NCBI RefSeq assembly: GCF_019710575.1
Contig: NZ_JAHWFK010000022.1
Coordinates: 1-64,000, forward strand
DNA: 64,000 nucleotides
From: Paractinoplanes polyasparticus
Lineage (GTDB): Bacteria; Actinomycetota; Actinomycetes; Mycobacteriales; Micromonosporaceae
Direction of reading: 5' to 3'
A program made the position numbers and the translations under genes. Each line of letters opens with the position of its first letter. The stretch's first letter is position 1. The notes beneath the pieces are model-generated. The model searched no databases. It saw only the letters and a list, made by a program, of their open reading frames with translations, and was not told the DNA's origin. Below are positions 53,469-62,281 of this stretch, piece by piece.

Positions 53469-54689
53469 TCAGGGAGCTTCGATCGAGCCGTCCGGGCGGC
53501 GGACCGTCGCCGCCCAGCGTTCGTGGGCGTGCAGCACCGGGGGATGCCCGGCCGCGGCGGCCTCGTCCAGCTCGATGCCCCAGCCCGGGGCCGTGGAGGG
53601 CCGGGCGTAGCCGGCTGCGATCACCGGCGTACCGGGAAAGATCTCGTGCACGACCTCGGGGTAGACGTGGCCCTCCTGGATGCCGAAGGCCGGACTCGTC
53701 AGGTCGAGCGCCAGGTTGGCCGCCGCGCCCACGGGGGAGACGTCGGCGGGGGCGTGCCAGGCCGTCTGCACGCCGTGCAGCTCGCACAACACCGACAGCT
53801 TGTGGCCGGGCGTCACACCGCCGATCGCCGAGATGTGGCAGCGCAGCAGGTCGACACCGCCCGCGGTGACCAGGCGGGCGGCGTCCGTCACCGAGGCGGT
53901 CAGCTCACCCACGGCCAGCGGCACGGGTGAGGCCGCGCGCACCTCGGGCAGGCGGTCGTAGTGCTCGGGCGCCACCACGTCCTCCAGGAAGAACAGGCGG
54001 TACGGCTCGAGCGCCCGGGCCAGCAGGACCGCCTGCTTCGGGGTGAGCCGGCTGTGCACGTCGTGCAGCAGTTCCACGTCCTCGCCGAGGCGGTCGCGGG
54101 CCGCCTCGAACAGCCGTGGGGTGCGGGCCAGGTAGTGGTGGACGTTCCAGCCGTCGGGGTACGGCGTGCCGGGGTAGCCGTTCGGGGCGCCGGGGGCCCC
54201 GTACGTACCCAGGCCGGGCTGCCCGGTCTGCAGCCGCACATGCCGGTAGCCGGCCTCGACCAGGGCCTCCGCCTCGTCCAGCGTCTGCTCGACCGTGGCC
54301 CCGGAGGCGTGCAGGTAGACCGGCACAGCGCCGCGCAGCCGGCCGCCGAGCAGGTCGTAGACGGGCAGCCCGGCCCGCTTGCCGGCGATGTCCCACAACG
54401 CCATGTCCACGCCCGAGAGCGCGCTGTTGAGCACCGGCCCGCCCCGCCAGTACGACGAGTAGTGCAGCGACCGGCCGATGTCGGAGATCTGCGACGTGTC
54501 CCGCCCGGCCAGCAGCGGGGCGATGTGGGTCTCGAGGGCGGCGACCACCGCGGCGAAACGCTGGTGGAAGGTCGCGCAGCCCAGCCCGTACAGGCCGGGC
54601 TCGGACGTGTCGATGCGCACGACGACGAGGTTGACCCCCTCCGGGGCGGTCACGATCACCCGCAGACCGGTGATCGTCGGCGCGCTCAT
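53469..54689 (-). CDS. Enolase-superfamily sugar-acid dehydratase (mannonate dehydratase/RspA-like)
   Basis: A 406-residue enzyme of the ManD/RspA group of mandelate-racemase-like dehydratases. Visible: ALSGVDMALWDIAGKRAGLPVYDLLGG, LLHDVHSRLTPKQAVLLARALEPYRLFFLEDVVAPE (metal ligands Asp, Glu), VPLAVGELTASV (Glu), LRCHISAIGGVTPGHKL and TAWHAPADVSPVG (His). It removes water from a hexonate or related acid; the exact sugar is not decidable. The ATG at 54689 overlaps the epimerase stop in ATGA, so the two act in one pathway. Confidence 0.88.
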   Translation of the reverse strand: MSAPTITGLRVIVTAPEGVNLVVVRIDTSEPGLYGLGCATFHQRFAAVVAALETHIAPLLAGRDTSQISDIGRSLHYSSYWRGGPVLNSALSGVDMALWDIAGKRAGLPVYDLLGGRLRGAVPVYLHASGATVEQTLDEAEALVEAGYRHVRLQTGQPGLGTYGAPGAPNGYPGTPYPDGWNVHHYLARTPRLFEAARDRLGEDVELLHDVHSRLTPKQAVLLARALEPYRLFFLEDVVAPEHYDRLPEVRAASPVPLAVGELTASVTDAARLVTAGGVDLLRCHISAIGGVTPGHKLSVLCELHGVQTAWHAPADVSPVGAAANLALDLTSPAFGIQEGHVYPEVVHEIFPGTPVIAAGYARPSTAPGWGIELDEAAAAGHPPVLHAHERWAATVRRPDGSIEAP

Positions 54690-55528
54690 GCGACCGGGAA
54701 CTCGTACGCGGCGGTGAAGCCCAGCAGCTCGCGGGCCGGCAGCAGGTCGATCGGCACCGCGCGCCCGGGGAAGGCGGGGCGGGGCACGCCGCGGTGAAAC
54801 TTGTCGAGCAGCCACTCGGTGGGCTGTGGGGCGAGTGTGTCCGGGGCGGCGACGTAGAGCACGTGATTGCCCGGCAACGCCGGCTGCGACGCCATGACCA
54901 GGGCGCGAGCGGCATCGCGGACGTCCAGGTAGCTCCACACGTCGGCCGCGCCCTGGCCGGGGTCCTGGGCGAAGAGCTCGGCCATCGGGCCCAGGCGGTC
55001 GTCGGCCGCGCCCACGAACGGCAGGCGCAGCGCCACCACGGTGGTGCCGTACTGGCGATGGATCATGTCGGCCGTCGCCTCGTCGGTGCGCTTCGAGAGG
55101 GCGTACGGGTCGGTGATCTGCAACGGCGCCGCGGCGTCGACCGGCAGGTACGGCATGCGCAGCGGCCGCCGCGCGAACGGTAGGCCGCCGATCGCATAGC
55201 TGCTCGCGATCACGGCGTTGCGGATGCCCCGCCGCCCGGCCCGGTCGAGGACCGTGAAGGTGGCCAGCGTGTTGTGACCGAAGACCACCTCGTCGGGGTC
55301 GTGGCCGGGCTGCGGGATCGCGGCCAGGTGAATCACCGCGTCGCAGTCGTCGAGGGCGTCGTCGACCAGCGCGACGTCGCGGGCGTCGCCGACCAGGGTG
55401 CGGCCGGCCCGGGTGTCGGAGGGTTCGAGAACGAGGGCGGTGGTGGCGACGCCGTCGGCGGTCAGGACGTCGAGAACAGCGGCGCCGATGAGGCCGGCCG
55501 CCCCGGTGACGAGGACGTGAGCAGGCAT
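54686..55528 (-). CDS. NAD-dependent epimerase/dehydratase
   Basis: A 280-residue extended SDR with nucleotide-binding VLVTGAAGLIGAAVLDVL, VIHLAAIPQPG, and catalytic region SSYAIGG / DPYALSKRTDEAT (YxxxK). The size and start are similar to uronate dehydrogenases. With the coupled ManD-like dehydratase, a sugar-acid oxidation pathway is the likely context (inference). It is divergent from the 128-residue hypothetical gene. Confidence 0.87.
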   Translation of the reverse strand: MPAHVLVTGAAGLIGAAVLDVLTADGVATTALVLEPSDTRAGRTLVGDARDVALVDDALDDCDAVIHLAAIPQPGHDPDEVVFGHNTLATFTVLDRAGRRGIRNAVIASSYAIGGLPFARRPLRMPYLPVDAAAPLQITDPYALSKRTDEATADMIHRQYGTTVVALRLPFVGAADDRLGPMAELFAQDPGQGAADVWSYLDVRDAARALVMASQPALPGNHVLYVAAPDTLAPQPTEWLLDKFHRGVPRPAFPGRAVPIDLLPARELLGFTAAYEFPVA

Positions 55529-55594
55529 GATCTGAAACTTACTCGGAAAGTCGCCTAAGATCGTGCCCCTGGGTCGGCCGGTGGGGGCACATGC

Positions 55595-55981
55595 ATGGCG
55601 TACCGGGTGGAGTACGAGGGCGAAGTCGTCGAGTTCACGGTGCTGGACGCGGCGCTCGATTGCGCGCGCAACGCGATCGTCAACGACCTGGGGCGCATCG
55701 ACGGCTGGTCGGTCGAGCACGACGAGGAGCTCAACGACTGGTACGTGCGCGGCGTGCGCAACGGCCGGCGGATCGGGCCGACCGCGGTGGTCTCGGGCCC
55801 GTCGCCGGCCGTCTGGGAGGAGTGGGAGCGCCGGGTCGTCTTCGTCGGGCAGACGCCGGCCGAGGCGTTCGCGATGGCCGCCGCCTGGCTCGAGCGACGG
55901 CCGGACATCACCGTGCTGGGCGACGTCGGCTGGCATCACACCGCCGACGGTCACCAGCTCCGGGTCTATTACCGCGGTTAG
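55595..55981 (+). CDS. Hypothetical protein, 128 residues
   Basis: MAYRVEYEGEVVEFTVLDAAL begins a soluble, acidic, Trp-rich protein (WSVEHDEELNDWYVRGVRNG, VWEEWERRVVFVGQTPAEAF). No domain is recognised. Its good third-position GC and the start right after the divergent promoter support coding. The final base of its stop is the first base of a perfect 13-bp terminator stem. Confidence 0.65.
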   Translation: MAYRVEYEGEVVEFTVLDAALDCARNAIVNDLGRIDGWSVEHDEELNDWYVRGVRNGRRIGPTAVVSGPSPAVWEEWERRVVFVGQTPAEAFAMAAAWLERRPDITVLGDVGWHHTADGHQLRVYYRG

Positions 55982-56024
55982 GGTCTGTTTCGCAGCGGGG
56001 CCGGGGCTGCGGCGAAACAGACCC
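55981..56024. terminator. Bidirectional intrinsic terminator
   Basis: GGGTCTGTTTCGC (55981-55993) and GCGAAACAGACCC (56012-56024) are perfect inverted arms between two convergent genes. Both stop codons touch the stem. Confidence 0.9.
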
Positions 56025-56626
56025 TAGGCGGTGGTCGCGCCGACCGAGCGTTCCATGTCGTCGCGGACGCGGTCGAAGTCGATGCCGCGGTCGGCCATGA
56101 TCAGCATGGCCAGGCCCTGCCCCTCGCGCAGCAGGCCGAGCATGATGTGCTCGGGGGCGATGAACTTCTGCCGGAGCCGGATGGCCTCGCGCAGCGACAG
56201 CTCGAGCACCTTCTTGTTGCGGTTGGTGAACGGGATGTGCCCGCTGCCCGCATGGAACTTCCCGAACAGGCCGCGCTTCTTCTTGGCCGGGCGCGGCAGC
56301 CGCAGCGAACCCTCACCGAAGTTCGCCTCGATTGCTTCCCGTACGGCGGCCAGGTCGATCCCGATGGCCTTCAGAGCGGCCGCGTCCTCGGCGTCGGCGT
56401 CGCTGAGCACCGGGCCGTCCTGGTTGTGGCCGCCGATGCGCTGAAGGACGTCGGCCCGTACGGCCTCGGCCTCGAGACCGGTCGACCGGGCCACCGGACC
56501 GGCGGGGTCGGCCAGCAGGGCGAGCAGCACGTGCTCGGTGCCGATGTGATCGTGGTGCAGGCGGCGGGCCTCCTGCTGAGCCGTGGTCACGACGGTGCGC
56601 GCGTCGGTGGTGAATCGCTCGAACAT
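56024..56626 (-). CDS. Clp N-domain protein without ATPase
   Basis: A 200-residue protein with two Clp_N-type repeats: FERFTTDARTVVTTAQQEARRLHHDHIGTEHVLLALL and NKKVLELSLREAIRLRQKFIAPEHIMLGLLREG. These match the N-terminal substrate/adaptor-binding domain of ClpC/ClpA. A basic linker (RPAKKKRGLFGKF) joins the halves. There is no AAA+ module, so it may act as an adaptor or decoy for Clp machinery. It starts 4 bp after the HTH gene; the two-gene HTH-ClpN operon recurs in actinomycetes. Confidence 0.88.
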   Translation of the reverse strand: MFERFTTDARTVVTTAQQEARRLHHDHIGTEHVLLALLADPAGPVARSTGLEAEAVRADVLQRIGGHNQDGPVLSDADAEDAAALKAIGIDLAAVREAIEANFGEGSLRLPRPAKKKRGLFGKFHAGSGHIPFTNRNKKVLELSLREAIRLRQKFIAPEHIMLGLLREGQGLAMLIMADRGIDFDRVRDDMERSVGATTA

Positions 56627-56629
56627 CCT

Positions 56630-56866
56630 TCAGTCCTCCCGTGGGTCCGGCGCCGGCATCATGCGTGCGTGCTTCTTGTGGACGCCCTGGCGGGTCACCT
56701 CGAGCGCGTCGGCGATCTCTTGCCAGGACCAGCCCCGGCGGCGGGCGTTGGCCACCTGGAGGTGCTCGAGACCCTCCAGCAGGCGGCGCAGCGCCACCAC
56801 CGCACGCAGGCCGACCCGCGGGTCGGCGCTGCCGGCCGCCGCGGCGAGATCGGTTGCTTCGGTCAT
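56630..56866 (-). CDS. Small HTH regulator paired with the ClpN protein
   Basis: A 78-residue protein with a C-terminal helix-turn-helix, ARRRGWSWQEIADALEVTRQGVHKKHARM. The ATG at 56866 is only 4 bp from a perfect GTCAAC-TTAC-GTTGAC palindrome, and a second one lies 28 bp further up. They overlap good -10 and -35 boxes, so the protein probably controls its own operon. The predicted transcription start falls on or beside the ATG, suggesting leaderless translation. Confidence 0.85.
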   Translation of the reverse strand: MTEATDLAAAAGSADPRVGLRAVVALRRLLEGLEHLQVANARRRGWSWQEIADALEVTRQGVHKKHARMMPAPDPRED

Positions 56867-56869
56867 GGT

Positions 56870-56913
56870 GTCAACTTACGTTGACGCTGTCCGCTGCGTC
56901 AACCCCGGTTGAC
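56870..56913 (-). promoter_or_regulatory. HTH-ClpN promoter with two perfect palindromic operators
   Basis: On the minus strand TTGACG (56897-56902) is followed after 18 bp by TAAGTT (56873-56878), then 6 bp to the ATG. Palindromes GTCAAC-N4-GTTGAC at 56870-56885 and 56898-56913 cover the -10 and -35 boxes. Centre-to-centre distance is 28 bp. Confidence 0.75.
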
Positions 56914-56930
56914 ACGAAGGGCATAAAGAA

Positions 56931-56950
56931 GGCCGACCCGAAGGTCGGCC
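56931..56950 (-). terminator. Intrinsic terminator of the DUF3072 gene
   Basis: On the minus strand GGCCGACC-TTCG-GGTCGGCC forms an 8-bp stem with a stable TTCG loop followed by TTCTTTATG. It ends 5 bp after the DUF3072 stop and separates it from the HTH promoter. Confidence 0.85.
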
Positions 56951-56955
56951 CCTCT

Positions 56956-57150
56956 CTACCGGCCGCGGCCGGTCTTTTCCTGCAACTCGTCGATCTTCTG
57001 CGACGCCTCGGCCTTGGTCAGGCCGTCCGGCACGTCCTCGTGCGCCTCGCCGGCCAGGGTGTGCAGGTAGCTCTCCTGGGCGCCGGTCGCCGGCTCGTCA
57101 CCGGTGGTCCAGTCCGACGGGTCCTTCTCGGCGTTCGACAGGTCAGTCAT
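56956..57150 (-). CDS. DUF3072 family protein
   Basis: A 64-residue protein: DWTTGDEPATGAQESYLHTLAGEAHEDVPDGLTKAEASQKIDELQEKTGRGR, matching small DUF3072 proteins (TGxQxSYLxTL and LTKAEASxxIDEL). The ATG at 57150 follows GAGAGGATG. It is acidic and soluble; the function is unknown. A helix-extension-helix SAP/SWIB-like fold has been suggested for such LTKAEAS sequences, but this is not verified. Confidence 0.8.
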   Translation of the reverse strand: MTDLSNAEKDPSDWTTGDEPATGAQESYLHTLAGEAHEDVPDGLTKAEASQKIDELQEKTGRGR

Positions 57151-57182
57151 CACGGCATCCTCTCGTTCGAACGCCTGTTCCC

Positions 57183-57953
57183 TTACCCGCCGTACGTCAA
57201 CTCCATGCCGATGATGTCGTTGTAAGCGACACTCAACTCGACCGGGCGATGCACCGGCGCCGTCACGGCGAACGGCGCGCCCTGCGGGTCGAGCATCTCG
57301 ACGTAGCTGCCCAGGCCCATCTCGACCGGCCCGGTGACGACCCGGCCGCCCAGCCCGGCGCAGCGGTCGATCGTCTCGGTCGTGTCGGCCACCTGGAACG
57401 ACGGCTGCCAGCGGACGTCGTAGCGGCCGGTGATCAGGCCGGCCACCGAGTCGTGCGCCTCGCTCAGCCACTCGCGGCTGCCGAACTCGTCGGTCAGCGT
57501 CCAGCCGAAGACCGAGCCGTAGAAGCCGGTGGCGGCCGCGATGTCGTCGGTCAGCAGGTCCGACCACTCCATCGTGCCCGGCTCGCCCCGCACCTGGGCG
57601 CCGGAGAACCCGGCCGCCTGCCAGAGGCCGAAGACCGCGCCGGTCGGGTCGGACACGATGGCGGTGCAGGCGCCGTGCCGCTCCTCGGGCCAGGTCAGCT
57701 GCCGGCCACCGGCCTGAGTGACCCGCTCGGCGGTGCGCGCCAGGTCCGGGGCGGCCAGGTAGGTCAGCCAGCCCGGCGGCGTCTCCGGTCGCGTGCGGCT
57801 GATGCCGGCCACGGCCTGTCCGTCGAGCAGGAATCGATCACCCTCGACCTGCCAGCCGAAGAGCCCGGCGTAGAAACCCGCTGTGTCGTCCCGGTCCGAA
57901 GTCGTCAGCTCCACCCAGCAGGGAGTCGACGGCGCAAAGCCCCTGATCCGCAT
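57183..57953 (-). CDS. Two-domain VOC (glyoxalase/bleomycin-resistance-like) protein
   Basis: A 256-residue protein with tandem VOC modules: WVELTTSDRDDTAGFYAGLFGWQV ... AIVSDPTGAVFGLWQ, and TMEWSDLLTDDIAAATGFYGSVFGWTL ... VEMLDPQGAPFAV. Metal-ligand positions are partly hydrophobic, so it may bind rather than convert ligands. The ATG at 57953 with GGAG 7 bp upstream is preferred over TTG 57965. VOC proteins of this type are often annotated as hydroxylases, without experimental support here. Confidence 0.85.
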   Translation of the reverse strand: MRIRGFAPSTPCWVELTTSDRDDTAGFYAGLFGWQVEGDRFLLDGQAVAGISRTRPETPPGWLTYLAAPDLARTAERVTQAGGRQLTWPEERHGACTAIVSDPTGAVFGLWQAAGFSGAQVRGEPGTMEWSDLLTDDIAAATGFYGSVFGWTLTDEFGSREWLSEAHDSVAGLITGRYDVRWQPSFQVADTTETIDRCAGLGGRVVTGPVEMGLGSYVEMLDPQGAPFAVTAPVHRPVELSVAYNDIIGMELTYGG

Positions 57954-58149
57954 ATACCACTCCAACGTGGACGTCCCCGAATGGCGATGACTCTACGGCA
58001 ATCTATACGCGCCGTCACTACCTGGGGGTTCAATGTCCGCTTTGGAGAGGCTTTCCGCTACCTAAAGTGACTGCCTGTAGGTCAGGTGTCACGCCAGAGT
58101 TAACGGTTCAACCATTTGCCGGTGGTGGGAGCGCGACCAATCACGGTGG

Positions 58150-60303
58150 TCAATCGGTGATGGTGTGCGGGATGAGCATTTCGAACCACACCGTGGTGCC
58201 GCGCACGGTCGGATCGGTGCCCCACGAGTCGCTCAGTTCCTCGATCAGACCCAGCCCGCGGCCGCGGCTGCTCATCGTGTCGGCGTGCGCCCGGATCACG
58301 GTGCCCCGGGTGCCCTCGTCGGCCACCGAGACCAGCAGCCGCTCGGCGTTCAGGTCGATGTGGACCCGGGCCGGGGTGCCCGCGTGCAGCAGCGCGTTCG
58401 TCGTGAGCTCGCTCGTGCACAGGATGGCCGCGCCGATCACCGGCTCGGGCACCGACCACTCGCGCAGGCGCGTGGTCATCCATTGGCGTACGCGGCTCGG
58501 GCCCGTCGGCTCGGCCGGCACCAGCATGGTGCCGGACCGGCTCATCGCCACCGCGTGCTCGACCGCGAGCACCGCCACGTCGTCGTCGGTCGAACCCGCC
58601 ACAGCCGACGTGGCCAGCGAGCACAGGTTGCGCGGGTCGCCGCTGACCGCCCCTGCGGCCGCCGTCACCAGGGCGTCCAGCCCCTCGGTGAGCGCGTGGC
58701 CCCGGCGTTCGACCACGCCGTCGCTGAACATCAGGATCGTGTCGCCCGGCTCGAGCCGCACCTGACCGGTCTGCCAGCGCCCGCCCAGCCCCAGCGGGGC
58801 CCCCGGCGGCACCTTCACCAGCTCGGCCGTCGGCGGCCCGCCGCCCTGCCCGGCCCGGCGCAGCACCGGCGGCGGGTGGCCCGCGCTGGCCATGGTGATC
58901 GTGCCGTCCGACGGGTCGAGCACCCCGTAGACGACCGTCACGAAGATCTCTTCGTTACGCGACTCGGCGCCCAGCGAACCGACCAGCCGGTCGAGGCCGG
59001 CCAGCACGCTCGGCGGCGCCGGATCGGTCAGCGCCATCGCCCGCAGCGCGGCCCGCACCTGGCCCATGACGGCCGCCGCCCGCACGTCGTGCCCGGCCAC
59101 GTCGCCCAGCACCATCGCCAGCCGGCCGTCGACCAGCCGGAACGCGTCGTAGAAGTCGCCGCCGGCCGCGTTGCCGTCGACCCCCACGTCGTAGCGGGCG
59201 GCGATACGGAACGTTTCCAGCTCGGGCAGGTGTTCGGGCAGCATGCTGCGCTGAAGCAACTGGGCCGTGCCGTGCTGGGCCTCGAACCGGCGGGCCCGCT
59301 CGGCCGCCTGGGCGACCAGCAGGGCGGCCGCGTCGAGCAGCGCCCGCTCGGCCGGCAGCCAGCGGTGCGGCTCGCGGTAGCCGATCGTCAGCGCGCCGCT
59401 CAGCAGCGGCGTGCGCAGCGGCATCGTGGCCAGGGCCCGGATGCGCCGTTCGTGCCGGTCGGCGGCCACCGCCCGCAGCGGCTCGCCGTCGGCCTCGAAC
59501 GAGGCCTGCCCGGTCTGGGCGGCGGCCACGATCGGGGCGCGGGGGTCGTTGGGCAGCCGCTTCCACACCGGGGGCAGGCGCTCGTCGGCCTCGTCGAGCA
59601 TCTCGCCGCGGATGCGCCGCACGTAGCGGTAGGCGCCGCCGTCGTCGACGGCGAAGGCGCAGTGGTCGACGTCGAACGAGCTCATCGCGTAGCCCAGCAC
59701 GACCCGGGCCACGTCGTCGACGGTGAGCGCGCCGGCCAGCCGCGAGGTGAGGTCGCCCAGGTTCTGCAGGCGGCGAGTCACCTGGGTGGTCTCGGCGGCG
59801 ACGGTCAGCACCCCGGCCACGCGGTCGCGCCGGTCGTGCACCACCGAGTGGGCGCGCGTGAAGAAGGCCTGTTCCGGCCGGCCGTTCGAGTTCCGGACGA
59901 CGGTCAGCTGGGTCTCGGGCTCGAGCCGGGACCGGCCGCTGCGGTAGACCTCGTCGACCGCGCCGCCGAAGCCGCGCGAGTCCCACAGGTCGCCGAAGAC
60001 CTCGGCCGCGGGCCGGCCCAGCGCGGCCGGGTGCAGGGTGCCGATCAGGTCCGCGTACGCGTCGTTGTAGATCATCAGGAAGCCGTCACCATGGGTGTAG
60101 GCCATCGGCATCGGCGACGAGAGCACCAGCTCGACGGTCGCCGATACGGCCGGGTCCCAGTGGTCGCGCGGGCCGAGCTCGGTGTCGCTCCAGTCGCGGC
60201 CGTGCACCAGCTCGGCACAGTTCGGGCGGCCGGCCGAGCCCGCCGCTGCCTGGGCAGGCAGAGCGGGTATCACTGAGGGGCTCACCCCACCCGTCCCGGC
60301 CAT
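58150..60303 (-). CDS. PAS-GAF-SpoIIE phosphatase-HATPase signalling protein
   Basis: A 717-residue soluble multi-domain regulator. In order: a PAS-like domain (GFLMIYNDAYADLIGTLHPAALG, about 50-190), GAF (about 200-355), PP2C/SpoIIE phosphatase (about 375-575, with LQRSMLPEHLPELETFRIAARYDVG, VGGDFYDAF-type AAGGDFYDAF, VLGDVAGHDV, LMFSDGVVERRG) and an RsbW-like HATPase (about 590-715, CTSELTTNALLHAG, VADEGTRG, GRGLGLIEELSDSWG). Family members control anti-anti-sigma factors by dephosphorylation. The ATG at 60303 is the first good start before the PAS region; no sigma factor gene is adjacent. Confidence 0.92.
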   Translation of the reverse strand: MAGTGGVSPSVIPALPAQAAAGSAGRPNCAELVHGRDWSDTELGPRDHWDPAVSATVELVLSSPMPMAYTHGDGFLMIYNDAYADLIGTLHPAALGRPAAEVFGDLWDSRGFGGAVDEVYRSGRSRLEPETQLTVVRNSNGRPEQAFFTRAHSVVHDRRDRVAGVLTVAAETTQVTRRLQNLGDLTSRLAGALTVDDVARVVLGYAMSSFDVDHCAFAVDDGGAYRYVRRIRGEMLDEADERLPPVWKRLPNDPRAPIVAAAQTGQASFEADGEPLRAVAADRHERRIRALATMPLRTPLLSGALTIGYREPHRWLPAERALLDAAALLVAQAAERARRFEAQHGTAQLLQRSMLPEHLPELETFRIAARYDVGVDGNAAGGDFYDAFRLVDGRLAMVLGDVAGHDVRAAAVMGQVRAALRAMALTDPAPPSVLAGLDRLVGSLGAESRNEEIFVTVVYGVLDPSDGTITMASAGHPPPVLRRAGQGGGPPTAELVKVPPGAPLGLGGRWQTGQVRLEPGDTILMFSDGVVERRGHALTEGLDALVTAAAGAVSGDPRNLCSLATSAVAGSTDDDVAVLAVEHAVAMSRSGTMLVPAEPTGPSRVRQWMTTRLREWSVPEPVIGAAILCTSELTTNALLHAGTPARVHIDLNAERLLVSVADEGTRGTVIRAHADTMSSRGRGLGLIEELSDSWGTDPTVRGTTVWFEMLIPHTITD

Positions 60304-60482
60304 GACCAAAGAGTAGCCCGACTCGGCCGTTCGGACGATGCCGCACCGGCCAACCGTCCGATTCTTGACGGTACGACCCCCTGATCCCACTCGCGGATAC
60401 TCCGTGGGAAATGACTGTCAGTAGCGTTTGTGACCCGACTTGCCCTGGCGTCAGGGCATTGCCGTCACTTAGGGTGTTGTTC

Positions 60483-60800
60483 GTGTCCGAGGATCGCCTG
60501 CTGTTGCCCGCACGCCGCCCGCACATCCCGGCACAACGTGGCCCATTGATCGATCTGTCGGTGACGCCTCGGCCGGCCGCCCGGCCGCCGGTGACTCGCG
60601 GTCGCCTCGCGATCGTCGCCGCAGCCGTCTTCCTCGCCGGTGCGGCCGGCTACACCGCGTTGCGTCCCGTTCTGCCGTCTTTCGCGCCATCCTCCGGCCC
60701 TGCCACGCCCGCCCCGCCGTCGGCAACTGAGCCGGCTTTCGTACGCCCGGACGTGCCCACCGCCGCCGCCGACCCGATCCGCCATCGCGGCGACCGGTAG
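60483..60800 (+). CDS. Small single-pass membrane protein
   Basis: About 105 residues from GTG 60483: a basic N-terminus (RRPHIPAQRGP), one hydrophobic helix (RLAIVAAAVFLAGAAGYTAL) and a Pro/Ala/Ser-rich extracytoplasmic tail. No family is recognised. It is divergent from the SpoIIE gene with a 179-bp gap. An upstream in-frame start at 60411 exists but adds unlikely sequence. Confidence 0.5.
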   Translation: MSEDRLLLPARRPHIPAQRGPLIDLSVTPRPAARPPVTRGRLAIVAAAVFLAGAAGYTALRPVLPSFAPSSGPATPAPPSATEPAFVRPDVPTAAADPIRHRGDR

Positions 60801-61010
60801 TCCCGCTTCCGGTGCTGTCCGCAGGAGTCAGGTGGCGGAAAGGCCGAAGGCCGGGTCGCGGCGGCGGATCTCGGACGGCGTCTTTTGTGCCTTCTCCGGG
60901 CGCGCGTTCTCCGGTCGCGGACCTCGGCATCGTGACAATCAGGTGGTTCCGGTCGTTCCCTCACTCGGGCCGGCAGCTGGCCGGCCCGAATCCGAGGCAG
61001 GGAGCGCACG

Positions 61011-62033
61011 ATGACCGGGGACGGGCTGGGCCGCGGCCTCAGCGACATGTGGCGGTCGGTGGTGCTGATCGTGCCGGCCGCGCTGGCCTTCGCAGCCATC
61101 CTGCTGATCGGATGGCTGGTGGCCCGCCTGCTGCGGGTGGCCGTTTCCCGCGGCCTGCACCGGGCCGGCCTGGACCGCGCCGTGGCCCGGGGAGCGGCCG
61201 GGCGTCTCTTCGCCCCCAGCGGCGCCACGCCGAGCGAGCTGTGCGGCAAGTTGGCCTTCGCTGCCACGCTGCTGTTCGCGGCACAGCTGGCCTTCGGGGT
61301 GTGGGGGCCCAACCCGGTCAGCTCGCTGCTCACCGACCTGATCGGCTGGCTGCCGCGGCTGCTGGTGGCGATCGTGCTGGTGGTCGTGGCGGCCGCGATT
61401 GCCCGCACCGCCGAGGATCTCGTCGTGGGTGCGCTGGGCGTGCTGCCGTACGGCCGGTTCGTGGCCCGTGCGACCTCGCTCGTCATCGTCGCGCTGGGCG
61501 TGATCGCCGCCCTCGACCAGGTGCGCGTCGCCACCGCGATCACCCGGCCGGTGCTGATCGCCGTCCTGGCCACGGTGGCCGGCGTGCTGATCGTCGGCGT
61601 GGGCGGCGGCCTGGTCCGTCCGATGCAGTCCCGCTGGGAGTCCTGGCTGACCTCGGCCGCGACCGAGTCCGCCCAGCTGCGCGACCACCTGGCCGCCCGC
61701 CCCCGAACCGGGACCGATGCGACCCGGCTCGATATCCACGCCGCCTCCGGGTCCGGCCACACGGTTCTCGGGAACCAGCACACCGCATCCGCCGGCGTCC
61801 ACGCCGATGAGACCCAGGTGATTCCGCCGCCGCGCCATGAGCCCAGCGCCGACGACACGGTCGCCGTCATCACCACGACAGCCGGTGGAACCACGATCGT
61901 CAACCCGGGCCCGAACGACACCATCCTCATCGGCAGCGGAACCGAGGACGACAGTGGCGTCGACGACACCGAGAGCACCCAGGTGATTCCATCCGCTGCC
62001 CCCTCGCGCAGAACGGACCCCACATCGGACTGA
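61011..62033 (+). CDS. Mechanosensitive-channel-like membrane protein with TM_helix repeats
   Basis: A 340-residue protein with about five transmembrane helices, including LLIGWLVARLLRVAVSRGLHRAGLD and LPRLLVAIVLVVVAAAIARTAEDLV. These are the conserved TM_helix repeats of CmpX/YjeP-type mechanosensitive-channel relatives. The MscS beta domain is absent. A long polar tail (about residues 225-340) contains ETQVIPPP and STQVIPSA near its middle and end. The ATG follows CAGGGAG. Gating by tension is a family inference. Confidence 0.75.
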   Translation: MTGDGLGRGLSDMWRSVVLIVPAALAFAAILLIGWLVARLLRVAVSRGLHRAGLDRAVARGAAGRLFAPSGATPSELCGKLAFAATLLFAAQLAFGVWGPNPVSSLLTDLIGWLPRLLVAIVLVVVAAAIARTAEDLVVGALGVLPYGRFVARATSLVIVALGVIAALDQVRVATAITRPVLIAVLATVAGVLIVGVGGGLVRPMQSRWESWLTSAATESAQLRDHLAARPRTGTDATRLDIHAASGSGHTVLGNQHTASAGVHADETQVIPPPRHEPSADDTVAVITTTAGGTTIVNPGPNDTILIGSGTEDDSGVDDTESTQVIPSAAPSRRTDPTSD

Positions 62034-62230
62034 CCTGTCCATCGGTGGTGGCTTTGGGGCCCTGTCAGGCCGGGTGCCATCACGCGGGAGGTGCTGTCCG
62101 GGCTGGTCACCGCGAAGCTGGAGCCGGTGCCGACAGCCCGCCCCCGGACCGCTGAAGACTTCGCGGACCGGCTGCTGACGACGAGGTGGTCGATCGCCGG
62201 GGCGGCGGTGTCGCCGGGTGGGCACAGAAA

Positions 62231-62259
62231 AGGCAGGGACCCGAAGTCGCTCCCTGCCT
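62231..62259 (-). terminator. Hairpin with T-run on the minus strand
   Basis: AGGCAGGGA (62231-62239) and TCCCTGCCT (62251-62259) pair; on the minus strand the stem is followed by TTTTCTGTG. No minus-strand gene is evident upstream, so it may shield rox or end an antisense RNA. Confidence 0.5.
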
Positions 62260-62281
62260 ACTCCAACATATAGCGCGACAC

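Noticed and set aside
57981..58070. 29-codon plus-strand frame before the VOC gene start
   Set aside because: Third-position GC is only about 60 percent, there is no ribosome site, and it lies in a probable promoter region.
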